Positions 1-9,000 of a stretch of 26,932 nucleotides of DNA are shown piece by piece. Within the stretch, counting starts at the first letter, position 1, and every line of letters begins with the position of its first letter. The stretch covers positions 1-26,932 of the forward strand of contig JBPCKT010000089.1 in NCBI GenBank assembly GCA_051004015.1, written 5' to 3'. The DNA comes from SXOA01 sp051004015. Lineage in GTDB: Bacteria; Planctomycetota; Planctomycetia; Pirellulales; Pirellulaceae. Made by a program: the position numbers and the translations under genes. The notes beneath the pieces were generated by a model that searched no databases, had not been told where the DNA came from, and was given only the letters and a program-made list of their open reading frames with translations.

Positions 1-88
1 CGCGGAGAGGTCCGGTCCGCGCCCCCACACTCCCCCCCCCCCTCCCCCCCCCCCCCCCCCCCCCCCCCTCCCCCCCCCCCCCTCCCCA
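1..88. repeat. C-homopolymer-rich low-complexity tract at the window edge
   Basis: Almost every base from about 23 to 87 is C, broken by a few T and A. Nothing else in the window resembles it. It sits exactly where the conserved CysRS coding sequence should continue upstream, which suggests a sequencing or assembly artefact at a contig end rather than real chromosomal sequence. A genuine low-complexity insertion cannot be excluded. Confidence 0.8.
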
Positions 89-831
89 GCGTACCCGCCG
101 ACGCCGGCGGCAAGCTGAGCCGAAGTGGGGGAGCGGGAGGACTCGCGGACGAAATCGCCCGGCTGACCGGCGAGCGGATACGGTTCTTTCTGCTGCGGAC
201 GCATTACCGGAGCACGGTCATCTTCGGCGAAGACGGGCTGGAAGAAGCGGCGAAGTCGCTCGAATCGTTTTATGGCTACTTCGAGCGGTTCCACAAGATC
301 ACCAAGCAGCGGTACTTCAACCTGGCCGCGCCGCAGACGCGCAAAGATGGCGATGCGGCCAAAATCGATGAGCCGCTGCTGAAAACCGTGCAACAGCTCC
401 GGGCCAACTTTCTGGAGAAGATGGACGACGACTTCAACACCGGCGGCGCGATCGCCGAGCTGTTCGATTGCATCCGCGAGCTGAACAAATTCGCGAACGA
501 GCACAACCTCGATCGGTTTGCCGATGTCAAACCCGACGAGTACAAGCAAGTCTTTGCCGATCCGCAGGTGAAGACCCTGGTGAAAGCCACCACCGTCCTG
601 CGTGAGCTGACCCTGATGCTGGGGCTCTTCCGCTCCACTCCCGCCAAGCGTGGCGGCGGCGACAATCTCAGCCCCAAGCTGATGGATTTGCTTATCGCTC
701 TGCGAGCCGAGTCGCGGGCGAAGAAGGATTTCGCCACCGGGGACCGGATTCGCAACGGTCTGACCGAAATCGGCGTGACCCTGGAAGACAAAAAGGGGGT
801 GACCGAGTGGCGGGCCGGAGGCCCGTCATGA
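1..831 (+). CDS. cysS: Cysteine--tRNA ligase, C-terminal part (5' end cut off)
   Basis: This is the C-terminal part of cysteinyl-tRNA synthetase, which charges tRNA-Cys in the cytoplasm. Frame 1 is open from the window edge to TGA at 829-831. From about base 106 the translation looks like the family: a KLSRS motif at 112-126 lies where KMSKS is expected, about 18 residues before RFFLLRTHYRS, a hallmark of CysRS. The helical-bundle segment FLEKMDDDFNT followed by AIAELFD is also typical, as is the C-terminal region with ARAESRAKKDF-like spacing before GDRIRNGL. The catalytic Rossmann half would lie upstream and is missing. Bases 1-88 translate to almost pure proline and do not belong to the family, so the real upstream coding sequence is either outside the window or replaced by artefact. 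The stop overlaps the ruvC start, so the two are probably co-translated. Confidence 0.85.
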   Translation, partial: RGEVRSAPPHSPPPSPPPPPPPPPPPPLPSVPADAGGKLSRSGGAGGLADEIARLTGERIRFFLLRTHYRSTVIFGEDGLEEAAKSLESFYGYFERFHKITKQRYFNLAAPQTRKDGDAAKIDEPLLKTVQQLRANFLEKMDDDFNTGGAIAELFDCIRELNKFANEHNLDRFADVKPDEYKQVFADPQVKTLVKATTVLRELTLMLGLFRSTPAKRGGGDNLSPKLMDLLIALRAESRAKKDFATGDRIRNGLTEIGVTLEDKKGVTEWRAGGPS

Positions 832-1340
832 GCGAGCCAGGCCAGCGCGTGCTGGGAATCGATCCCGGCCTCAATATCACCGGCTATGCGGTCATTGAGC
901 GTTCCGGCGGGAAGCTGAAGCTTGTGGAGGCAGGAGTCGTACGGGGCAAATCGCGGGGAAACCTGTCGGCCCGGCTGAAGGAAGTCTTTGATGGAGTGAG
1001 CGACGTGATTGCCTCACTCAAGCCGACGGACCTCGCCATCGAAGAGCTGTATTCGCACTACGAGCGGCCAAAGACTGCCATTCTGATGGGACACGCCCGC
1101 GGCGTCATCTGCCTCGCCGCGGAGCAGGCGGGACTCTCCATCCGCAGCTACGCGTCCACTCAAATCAAGCTGCTGCTGACGGGAAATGGCCGGGCGCCCA
1201 AGAGCCAGATGCAGCGGGCCATTTGCCACGAGTTCGGCCTCGCCGCCCCGCCGGAGCCGCCGGACGTGGCGGACGCGATGGCGATTGCCCTCTGTCATCA
1301 TTACTTAAGCCACAAGACGGCGGAGGCGACGCTGACTTGA
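828..1340 (+). CDS. ruvC: Holliday junction resolvase RuvC
   Basis: RuvC is the endonuclease that cuts Holliday junctions symmetrically after RuvAB branch migration. The product is 170 aa, normal for the family. The four acidic metal ligands are visible: D12 in GIDPG, E72 in AIEEL, and D146 and D149 in PPDVADAMA. The start was placed at ATG 828, which overlaps the cysS stop as ATGA and gives the N-terminus MSEPGQRVLGIDPG; an in-frame upstream codon would add residues the family lacks. Its own stop overlaps the TTG start of ruvA, so cysS, ruvC and ruvA look like one translationally coupled chain. ruvB is not adjacent. Confidence 0.95.
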   Translation: MSEPGQRVLGIDPGLNITGYAVIERSGGKLKLVEAGVVRGKSRGNLSARLKEVFDGVSDVIASLKPTDLAIEELYSHYERPKTAILMGHARGVICLAAEQAGLSIRSYASTQIKLLLTGNGRAPKSQMQRAICHEFGLAAPPEPPDVADAMAIALCHHYLSHKTAEATLT

Positions 1341-1981
1341 TCACCAAAATCACCGGCAAATTGCTGAGTCTGACGGATGATTCCGCCACGCTCTCCCTCG
1401 AACCGTTAGAATACGACATTTCGATACCCGAATACACGCGCCGCCAGCTTCAGTCGCAACTGGGGGACGTGGTGAGCCTGCATACCATTCATTACCTGGA
1501 AGGGGATCCTTCCCGAGGCCGCGTGACGCCAAAGCTCGTGGGCTTTATCTCCGAGGTGGAGCGCGAGTTCTTTGAAATGTTTTGCTCGGTCGACGGCGTC
1601 GGCCCCAAGAAGGCCCTCCGTGCGATGGGCCGCCCGGTGCAGGATATCGCCGTGATGATCGAGGAGCAGGACGCCAAGGGCCTCTCCTCGCTTCCCGGCA
1701 TTGGCGCGGCCATCGCCGATCGGATCATCGCCAAGCTGCGGCGGAAGATGAGCAAGTTCGCCCTGCTGGTGGCGGCCAGGCAAGAATACTCCGCCGAGGT
1801 CAAGCGGGACGTGGTGGAAGAAACTTATTCCGCGCTGCTCACGCTCGGCCATTCGTCCGCCGACGCTCGCCGCTTGCTGGATGACGTGCTCAAAACGAAG
1901 AAGAAATTCAGCGACGTGGAAGCCCTCCTCGCCGCCATTTACCAGCACAGCCACGGAAAAAAAGCGGACGATCCCACTTAG
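1337..1981 (+). CDS. ruvA: Holliday junction branch migration protein RuvA
   Basis: RuvA binds the four-way junction as a tetramer and loads the RuvB motor. The chosen start is TTG at 1337, overlapping the ruvC stop (TTGA), which gives MITKITGKLLSL, the usual RuvA N-terminus. The protein is 214 aa against about 200 in the family. The OB-fold N-terminal domain covers roughly residues 1-65. Two helix-hairpin-helix motifs follow, FCSVDGVGPKKALRAM and LSSLPGIGAAIADRI, which contact junction DNA. The C-terminal domain III (about residues 150-205, including LGHSSADARRLL), which binds RuvB, is present. Domain II reads SLHTIHYLEGD before GRVTPKLVGF. No ruvB lies in the window. Confidence 0.94.
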   Translation: MITKITGKLLSLTDDSATLSLEPLEYDISIPEYTRRQLQSQLGDVVSLHTIHYLEGDPSRGRVTPKLVGFISEVEREFFEMFCSVDGVGPKKALRAMGRPVQDIAVMIEEQDAKGLSSLPGIGAAIADRIIAKLRRKMSKFALLVAARQEYSAEVKRDVVEETYSALLTLGHSSADARRLLDDVLKTKKKFSDVEALLAAIYQHSHGKKADDPT

Positions 1982-2012
1982 GCAACCACGCTAACAGGCT
2001 TACCGCGGGTGG

Positions 2013-2038
2013 CACGCCCACGGCTTTGCGTGGGCGTG
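2013..2038. terminator. Strong hairpin between convergent genes, likely bidirectional terminator
   Basis: A perfect 10-bp GC-rich stem (CACGCCCACG at 2013-2022 with CGTGGGCGTG at 2029-2038) encloses a 6-nt loop. It lies 31 bases after the ruvA stop and 23 bases before the stop of the convergent isomerase gene. There is no clear T-tract on either side, so intrinsic termination is inferred from position and stem strength. The wording of the repeat resembles a dispersed intergenic repeat I recall from planctomycete genomes, so it may be a copy of a repeat family that also serves as a terminator. Confidence 0.5.
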
Positions 2039-2061
2039 AATTCGCGGCCACACGGCCACGC

Positions 2062-2904
2062 CTACCCAATCTTCGCCTTCAATTCCGTCAGCAGCTTGAT
2101 CGCTTTGCCGATCTCCGCTTTCTGCCGCTCCGGCTCGTGGGAGATTTCGCGCTCGATGGTGAGGGGGCCCGTGTAGCCGATTTCTTTCAGGGTGCGAAGG
2201 TAGTTCTCCATGCCGACGTCCCCTTCACCCAGCGGCACTTCCTGGCCCCATTCCTGGCCCGGATTCTTGGCCCATTTGCCGTCCTTGCAATGGATGCTGC
2301 GGACGTACTTGCCGACCTTTTTGAGAGCGGCAATCGGCTCGCCGGTGCCGTACAGGATCATGTTGGCGGGGTCGAAGTTGATGAACAAGTTGCTGCGCTG
2401 CACGTCGCCAATGAACTTGAGCAGGCCATCCGCTGACTCTTGCCCGGTTTCCAGGTGCAGCGCCTGGCCATTCTTAGCGCAGTGGTCGCATACGTCGCGG
2501 GCCACGTCCAGAATCTGCTTGTACTGCGGACTCGCCGTATCGTGCGGCACAAATCCGATGTGAAGGGCCACGACCTTGCAGCCGAGCAACTTGGCGAAGT
2601 CGGCAATTTCCTTCATTTCTTTGGTGCGGGCGACTCGCGTTTCGGGCGGCACCAGGCCGACCGTCCGCAGCACCGTGGGGATATCCGCGTAGCTCTCCCC
2701 TTCAAAACCGCCGAAGACCGCCGTCAGCTCGATGTTGTATCCGGCAATCCGCTTCAGGAATGCGTCCGCATTCGCCTGAGTGCGGCTGGCCTGATGAGGC
2801 GCGTGGAGTTGAATGGTCGGCACTCCCAGGTCGTGCGCGACCTCCAGCTTCACCCCCAGACCCGCATCCACGCTGGCGAATACGCCGATCGGCCACTTTT
2901 CCAT
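2062..2904 (-). CDS. Sugar phosphate isomerase/epimerase-type TIM barrel protein
   Basis: This 280-aa protein belongs to the xylose-isomerase-like TIM barrel superfamily (AP endonuclease family 2 fold). Putative metal and substrate residues sit at the ends of predicted strands: VVALHIGF, LHLETGQ, INFDPANM, SIHCKDGKW and LTIERE. The exact substrate cannot be read from the sequence; keto-sugar or inositol-type isomerisation or epimerisation is the family expectation. The start ATG at 2904 was chosen over a longer upstream frame because the conserved part begins at EKWPIGVFASVDAGLG and a GAGGA-like ribosome site lies about 7 bases upstream, while the extension is arginine-rich and overlaps the upstream gene. 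It follows the LRR gene with only 25 bases between and is probably co-transcribed with it. No signal peptide is seen. Confidence 0.85.
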   Translation of the reverse strand: MEKWPIGVFASVDAGLGVKLEVAHDLGVPTIQLHAPHQASRTQANADAFLKRIAGYNIELTAVFGGFEGESYADIPTVLRTVGLVPPETRVARTKEMKEIADFAKLLGCKVVALHIGFVPHDTASPQYKQILDVARDVCDHCAKNGQALHLETGQESADGLLKFIGDVQRSNLFINFDPANMILYGTGEPIAALKKVGKYVRSIHCKDGKWAKNPGQEWGQEVPLGEGDVGMENYLRTLKEIGYTGPLTIEREISHEPERQKAEIGKAIKLLTELKAKIG

Positions 2905-2929
2905 GAATTGATCCTCGTAATGGGACTCA

Positions 2930-3760
2930 TTACTCCAACGTAATCCGCCCGCCGTATTTCTTGAGCTCTTCGATCTGGGCTTTCGCCGCGTCCGACAACG
3001 GGTTCCCCTTGAGGTAAATCCGCCAGAATGGAGCGAATCGCTTCTGCCCTTCAAAATCCTTCTTCGCCATGGCAACCAGTACCGACAGGTCGGTGATTTT
3101 GTTGCCTTCCAAAAACAAGTATGTCAGTTCGGTCATTTCGGCGAGGGGAGCCAGGTCAACCACTCCCACATTCCGCAGCCCCAGCCGTTCCATCCCTTTA
3201 AGTGTGGCAAGCGGCTTGATGTCCTGCACGGGGTTGTTATCGAGGTAGACCGAATAAACCTTAGTCAGCGTGCCGAGCGTGGTAATATCTTTGATTTGAT
3301 TGTTCTCCGCATAGAAGTTGCGGAGGTTGGCCAGCTTGGCGAGCGGGGCGAGGTCCGCCACTTTGTTGTTATCAATCTTGACGTACTGCAAGTTGGTCAG
3401 CTCCGCGACGGGGGCGAGGCTTTCGATCTTGTTCTTGGAAAGATCCAAGAGCTGGATGTTCTTGAGATCCTTGATGGGGGCAATATCGACGATTTCGTTG
3501 TCCGCAAGGTCGAGCTCGGCCAGGCTCTTGCACTTATCGAGGCCGGCCAGGTTGGCGATTTTCTTCCCCTTGCCGCGGACGACGGAGATGTTCACCACGT
3601 CCGCTTCCACCAGCGGCATGGTGTTGTTCCGCTTCTCAAAAACCTGCTGCCGGACGGCTGCTTCCAGGTTCTTGTCCGGGAACAGGTCATCGGCAACGGC
3701 AGGCAGGACGAAGCAGAAAACGCCCGCGGCGGGGACCAGGAAATTCAGGGCTAATCTCAT
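2930..3760 (-). CDS. Secreted leucine-rich repeat protein (internalin-like repeats)
   Basis: The 276-aa product starts with a clear signal peptide (MRLALNFLVPAAGVFCFVLPAVA, probable cleavage before DDLFPD). Residues about 25-60, beginning FPDKNLEAAVRQQV, resemble the cap that precedes internalin-type repeats. About eight 22-residue leucine-rich repeats follow, with the pattern LxxLxxLxLxxNxIxDIxPL (LAELDLADNEIVDIAPI, IQLLDLSKNKIESLAPV and others). The last repeat is interrupted by an insert with MAKKDFEGQKRFAPFW before YLKGNPLSD. Such repeats normally bind proteins; the partner here is unknown. A ribosome site GAAGGAA lies upstream of the ATG at 3760. It is divergent from the M28 peptidase and leads a two-gene unit with the isomerase. 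Confidence 0.85.
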   Translation of the reverse strand: MRLALNFLVPAAGVFCFVLPAVADDLFPDKNLEAAVRQQVFEKRNNTMPLVEADVVNISVVRGKGKKIANLAGLDKCKSLAELDLADNEIVDIAPIKDLKNIQLLDLSKNKIESLAPVAELTNLQYVKIDNNKVADLAPLAKLANLRNFYAENNQIKDITTLGTLTKVYSVYLDNNPVQDIKPLATLKGMERLGLRNVGVVDLAPLAEMTELTYLFLEGNKITDLSVLVAMAKKDFEGQKRFAPFWRIYLKGNPLSDAAKAQIEELKKYGGRITLE

Positions 3761-3859
3761 GGAATGGTTCCTTCAATCGTCTGGTGGGATTGCAGGGCGG
3801 GACTCTCAAAGTAGTGCCACCAGCATACCCATCACCGCGGGCGCATTCCAGCACCCGAA

Positions 3860-3879
3860 CGGCTGCCAATTGACAGCCG
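3860..3879. promoter_or_regulatory. 20-bp imperfect palindrome, operator candidate in divergent spacer
   Basis: CGGCTG-c-CAATTG-a-CAGCCG is symmetric at 18 of 20 bases. It lies in the 199-bp spacer between the LRR gene (minus) and the M28 peptidase gene (plus), 80 bases before the peptidase ATG. It contains TTGACA at 3870-3875, a perfect -35 hexamer on the plus strand. GACAAT at 3894-3899, 18 bases later, is a 4/6 match to a -10. A dimeric regulator bound here would cover the -35 element. The regulator is unknown. Confidence 0.4.
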
Positions 3880-3959
3880 CTTGAACCCCCGGCGACAATG
3901 CCCGTACAGAAAACAGGCCCCTCCTTCCCGCCTCCATTCCAACCTTCCGCCGGAAATCT

Positions 3960-6023
3960 ATGAACCTTCGCATCCTGCCGCGTTCCGCGGCGCTCGCGGT
4001 CCTCCTCGTCATTTTCCAGCCGCTAGGGCTCACTTTCACGCGCGCGGACGAAGCATCGGACGCTTCCAACAAGCGGCTGAAGGAATCAGTCACGTACCTG
4101 GCTTCGGACGAGCTCGAAGGGCGGGGTCTCGGCACCAAGGGGATCGATAAGGCGGCTGACTATCTGGCGGCGGAATTTGCCCGCCTGGGTCTCAAAACCG
4201 ACCTGTTCGAAGGCACGGCGTTTCAGAAATTCAAAGTCACCACGGGTGCCGAGCTGGGACCGGTGGATGCCAACAAACTCTTCTTGCAAGGTCCACCGGA
4301 AAAGGAAGGGGCGGAGCCGAAGAAGCTGGAGCTGGCCCTCGGCAAGGAGTTTACGCCGCTGGCGATGGGGGGGAGCGGAAAGGTCAGCGCTCCGCTGGTC
4401 TTCGTCGGCTACGGCATCACCGCCAAGGATTTGAAGAAGGATTTTGTCTACGACGACTACGAGGGAGTTGATGTGAAGGGAAAAATCGTCGTCATCATCC
4501 GCAAGGAGCCGCAGCAGGAGAACAAAGACAGCATTTTCGACGGGGTCGCTTCCTCATCCCATGCGGATTTCCGCGAGAAGATTGCCAACGCCACCGCACA
4601 CGGAGCAGTCGCGGTCATCCTCGTCAACGACAGTCTTGAGCTAAAGAACCGAACGCAGCTTGCCCAGAAGCAATTGGCGGATTCGCTCGACGCCCTTGTT
4701 CAACACCAAACGAAGTTCAAGGAAATCAAAGAGCCGACTGTCGATGAATTCGCCATCTATGTCAGCCGAGCGGAAAAACTGGCATCCTCCGCTGCGGAAA
4801 GCGCCAAGCTGCTTGGGACCAGCGTTGACGGCCTGTTTCCCATTAGCGGCGGCGCGGATGGCTCGGGAAGGAAAATCCCCGTCTTTTTCTGCCTGCGGGA
4901 AACCATTGACGGTCTGGTGAAAGGGGCGCTCGGCAAAGACCTGGCCACGATTGAGAAGGAAATCGACGGCGACCTGAAGCCGCAAAGCAAAGACCTGACG
5001 GGCTGGAGCGCGAGTGGCGAGGCCAACATCCTTCGCAAGGAGGCCGAGGTCAAGAACGTCATTGCCGTGCTCGAAGGGGAGGGGCCGCTGGCGAATGAAA
5101 CCATCGTGGTCGGCGCTCACTACGACCATCTGGGCTTTGGCGGCGCGGGTTCGCTGGCTCCCTGGACGACCGCGATTCACAACGGCGCCGATGACAATGC
5201 CTCCGGCACGTCCACGCTGTTGGAAGTGGCAACGCGACTGGCTCACAGCGGCAAGAAACCCCGGCGGAGGATCGTCTTCATGGCCTTCACGGGGGAAGAG
5301 CGTGGGCTGCTCGGCAGCAAGTACTACGTGAAGAACCCCCGCTTCGCCCTGGAAAACACCATTGCCATGTACAACCTGGATATGGTCGGCCGCCTCAAGG
5401 ACAACAAGCTGGCGGTATATGGCACCAGCACCGCCAAACACTTTGACGCGATGGTCGAAGAGCTCTCCAAGCAAATGGGCTTCGTGCTCACCAAGTACGA
5501 AGGAGGCTTTGGCCCGAGCGACCATCACTCCTTCTACGCCCGAAAGATCCCCGTGCTGCATTTCTTCACCGGCACGCACACCGACTATCACCGGCCCAGC
5601 GATGATCCGGAAAAACTCAACATCGAAGGGATGCGGCGGGTGGCGGACATGCTGGCGGAAATCATCCAGCGGACCGACGCGACCGATGCCCGGCCAGAAT
5701 ATGTGGAGATCAAGAAGATTGAAAGCGTCGCCTCTTCGGGCGGGGGTGAGCGAGCGTCTTCCTTGGGCACCATGCCGGATTACAACGCCAAAGCGGACGG
5801 CGTAGTTCTTGAGCTCATCATGCCAGGTGGTCCCGCGGAAAAGGCCGGTCTCAAGGCGGGCGATGTGCTCACCAAGTTTGGAGATCTCAAGATTTCCAAT
5901 ATCGAGGATTTTGAGAATGCCCTCCGCAAACACAAGCCGGGAGACAAGGTGAAGCTCATGGCCAAGCGGGGTGCGGAAGACGTAGAATTGGAAGCGACTC
6001 TGGGGACCAGGCGGAGGCAGTAA
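3960..6023 (+). CDS. Secreted M28 family zinc metallopeptidase with PA and PDZ domains
   Basis: This 687-aa exported protein is an aminopeptidase-type M28 peptidase. A signal peptide covers about residues 1-29. A PA (protease-associated) domain is inserted around residues 110-340 (VFVGYGITA before KDFVYDDYEGVDVKGKIVVI, and ANATAHGAVAVILVND). All expected zinc and catalytic residues are visible: H387 in VGAHYDHLG, D412 in GADDNASGT, catalytic E446 and ligand E447 in AFTGEERGLLG, D474 in YNLDMVG and H544 in HTDYHRPSDD. Residues about 600-685 form a PDZ domain (GVVLELIMPGGPAEKAGLKAGDVLTKFG was split here by eye into its carboxylate loop and helix). It is likely periplasmic or cell-surface and degrades peptides. 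The ribosome site is weak. It stands alone as a transcript after a divergent promoter region. Confidence 0.93.
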   Translation: MNLRILPRSAALAVLLVIFQPLGLTFTRADEASDASNKRLKESVTYLASDELEGRGLGTKGIDKAADYLAAEFARLGLKTDLFEGTAFQKFKVTTGAELGPVDANKLFLQGPPEKEGAEPKKLELALGKEFTPLAMGGSGKVSAPLVFVGYGITAKDLKKDFVYDDYEGVDVKGKIVVIIRKEPQQENKDSIFDGVASSSHADFREKIANATAHGAVAVILVNDSLELKNRTQLAQKQLADSLDALVQHQTKFKEIKEPTVDEFAIYVSRAEKLASSAAESAKLLGTSVDGLFPISGGADGSGRKIPVFFCLRETIDGLVKGALGKDLATIEKEIDGDLKPQSKDLTGWSASGEANILRKEAEVKNVIAVLEGEGPLANETIVVGAHYDHLGFGGAGSLAPWTTAIHNGADDNASGTSTLLEVATRLAHSGKKPRRRIVFMAFTGEERGLLGSKYYVKNPRFALENTIAMYNLDMVGRLKDNKLAVYGTSTAKHFDAMVEELSKQMGFVLTKYEGGFGPSDHHSFYARKIPVLHFFTGTHTDYHRPSDDPEKLNIEGMRRVADMLAEIIQRTDATDARPEYVEIKKIESVASSGGGERASSLGTMPDYNAKADGVVLELIMPGGPAEKAGLKAGDVLTKFGDLKISNIEDFENALRKHKPGDKVKLMAKRGAEDVELEATLGTRRRQ

Positions 6024-9000
6024 TGCCCGCAAACTTTTTTTAGCCGGAAAACTCAACGTATCTTCCCGCGCGCGACGATAATCACCCCGCTGGGAACCGC
6101 TGCTGCACGGAACAACTTGCTAGCAAGCGACTTCGTGGTTTGTTCCTCGCAGGAACAAATGCCTTCGGGAAAGCAATTCACGACTGACCTTTACGCAGCG
6201 GCAAGTTCCCGGCAGAATACGGCCTCTTTGGGGCACCCCGTATCCCCAAAGGAATAGGATTCCATCACGGCGCGGCGCTCACGGAGTGGGCCGCCGCCGG
6301 TCCCGCAAGACCAAAAACCCAAGCAAGGAGTGCTGAGCGTGAGATTTTTCTTCCCCGCCACGCTGGTGGCCCTGGCGACCCTCGTCTGTCTGTCTTCCGG
6401 CCTTGCCCAGGACGTTGCCCGTCCGGCAGCCGGTGGTGTGCCCAAGTCCGCGGCTTCCGCGCCCAGCGGGACCAACGTGGCCGTCATCGACATTGCCCAC
6501 ATTTTCAAGAACCACGTCCGCTTCAACTCTCAGATGAAGCAACTGGAAGCCGAGGCCCAGGAATTCCAGGGCTGGATGCAGGGCCGCGAAAAAGAACTCC
6601 AAGCCATGAAAGAGGGGCTCAAGGACTTCAAGGCCGGCACGCCCGACTTTCAGAAGTCCGAAGAGAAGCTCGCCAACGAAGGGACCCAGTATCAACTGGA
6701 AGTCCGCCGCCGCCAGCAAGAGGTTTTTCAACGGGAGGCGGGCATCTATTACGACTCCTACGCCGAACTCGAGACGACGGTGGCCACGTTTGCCCAGCGC
6801 AACAAGATTGGCATCGTCCTCAAGTTCAACCGCGATCCCATCAAGCGGGATGACCGCAACTCCGTCATGCAAGGGCTCGCCCGTCCCGTCGTTTATCACT
6901 ACGGCCTGGACATCAGCAACTTCATCCTCACCGAACTCAACAAGGGCCAAACGATTCCAGCGGTCGCGCCGAGCAACTCGATTCAGCCGAATCGCACCTC
7001 GGGCGCAAAGGGCGCGACGAAAAAGGGCTAGTTGCGGTCGGCGTATGCTGCTCCTGCTTCGACCTGAAGTAGGCCCGCAGCCCTGTCCCTCGCTGCCCGA
7101 GCACTTGAGAAATCCACACCACGCTTGACCCGAAGTTCGCTTGATGAAAACCTTGCGCAAGCAGCGGACCATCTCTCGTCCCGCCGAAGTCACCGGCTTT
7201 GGTTATTGGAGCGGAAAGGACGTGCGGGTCGAGTTTCGGCCCGCCCCGCCCCAGAGCGGGATTGTGTTTGTTCGTGGCGACCTGGATCGGCCCCGCCGCA
7301 TCCCGGTCGCGGTCGAACACCGGATCGAAGTCCCCCGTCGCACCGCCTTGGCCGCCGACGGCGCTCAAGTGGAGATGGTGGAGCACATCCTGGCCGCGCT
7401 CTACGGCCTGTCCATCGACAACTGCGAAATCTGGGTGGATGGGCCCGAGATGCCCGGCTGCGACGGCTCGGCCCAGGCCTTCGTGGCGGCGCTCGATGCG
7501 GCTGGAGCGGTGGAGCAGCCGGCGCTCCGACGCCGCCTGGTGGTGACCGACATCACCCGCGTCGGCGACGACGACTGCTGGATCGAAGCCCGCCCGCTAC
7601 CCGGCGGCCGCCTCTCGCTCAAGTACAAGCTCGATTACGGCCAGAACAATCCCATTGGCAAGCAGGCCATCGAAGTCGCTTTGAGCGCGGCCAGTTTCCG
7701 CCAGGAGCTCGCCCCCGCCCGCACCTTCATCCTGCAGGAAGAAGCCGACTGGCTCCGCCAGCGGGGCCTGGGAACGCGGGTGACCAACCAGGACTTGCTG
7801 GTATTCGGTCCGGAGGGTGTGCTCGACAATGAGCTCCGCTTCGACAACGAATGCGTGCGGCACAAGGCGCTCGACCTGCTCGGCGATCTGTCCCTCGCCG
7901 GCTTTGACCTGGCCGGACAATTCATTGCCTACAAAAGCGGCCACCGGCTCAATGCGGAACTGGTCAAAGTGCTGCTGAAGGAAGGGCAGATGGAGCAGGA
8001 ACTGCGGAGGACCGGCTAATCGCCAACCTCATTCGTCATTCGTCATTCGAATTTGTTCATTTCCATGCTCCTCCATCCCACCGCGGTTGTTGATCCAGGG
8101 GCCGAACTGGCCGATGGGGTGGAAGTCGGCCCCTACTGTGTGATTGGCCCGCAAGTCCGCATCGGGCGCGGGACGCGGCTGCTAAGTCAGGTGACGATTT
8201 TGGGGCGGGTGACGCTGGGGGAGGAGAACCGCATCTTTCCTGGCGCCGTGCTGGGGGGCGATCCCCAGGACATTAGCTATCGGGGCAGCGATACCGAGCT
8301 GGTCATCGGCGACCGGAATGTCATTCGCGAAGGGGTGACGATCAACCGCGCGACCGAGAAGGAAGACGGGCTGACAAGCGTCGGCAGCGACTGCTTCCTC
8401 ATGGCCGGCTGCCACGTCGCCCACGACTGCCGCGTGGGGGACCGGGTGATCATGGCCAACGCCACGCTGCTGGGCGGCCACGTCCACGTGCATGACGACG
8501 CGAATCTTTCCGGCGGCGTGCTGGTCAATCATTACAGTTCCATTGGCAGCTTCAGCTTCACGGGGGCGTTGTCCCGCGTGTTGCACGACGTGCCGCCGTA
8601 CATGCTGGCGGAGGGGAACCCCTCGCGGCCCCGCTGCATCAATGTCATCGCCCTCAAGCGGAACAACTTCTCCGCGGAGACCATCAGCGCCATCTCGGAA
8701 GCCCACCGCCTGCTGTTCCGCACCAAGGTCGGACTCGATAACGCCCGCGAGCTGCTCCGGGCCTCGGACATGTTACTGCCGGCGGTCAATCATTTGCTGG
8801 GCTTCCTGCAACACCAACACGAAGGCCGCCACGGGCGCGGCCGGGATCGCCGGAGGGCCGCATGAGTAAGCTGCGTGTCGCGGTCATTGGTGTCGGCCAT
8901 TTGGGGAAAATCCACGCCCGGCTGCTTCGCGGCGTGGAAGAGGCGGAGTTGGTCGGCATCGTCGATCCGGTGGAAGCCGCTCGCACGGCCGTCGCAACCG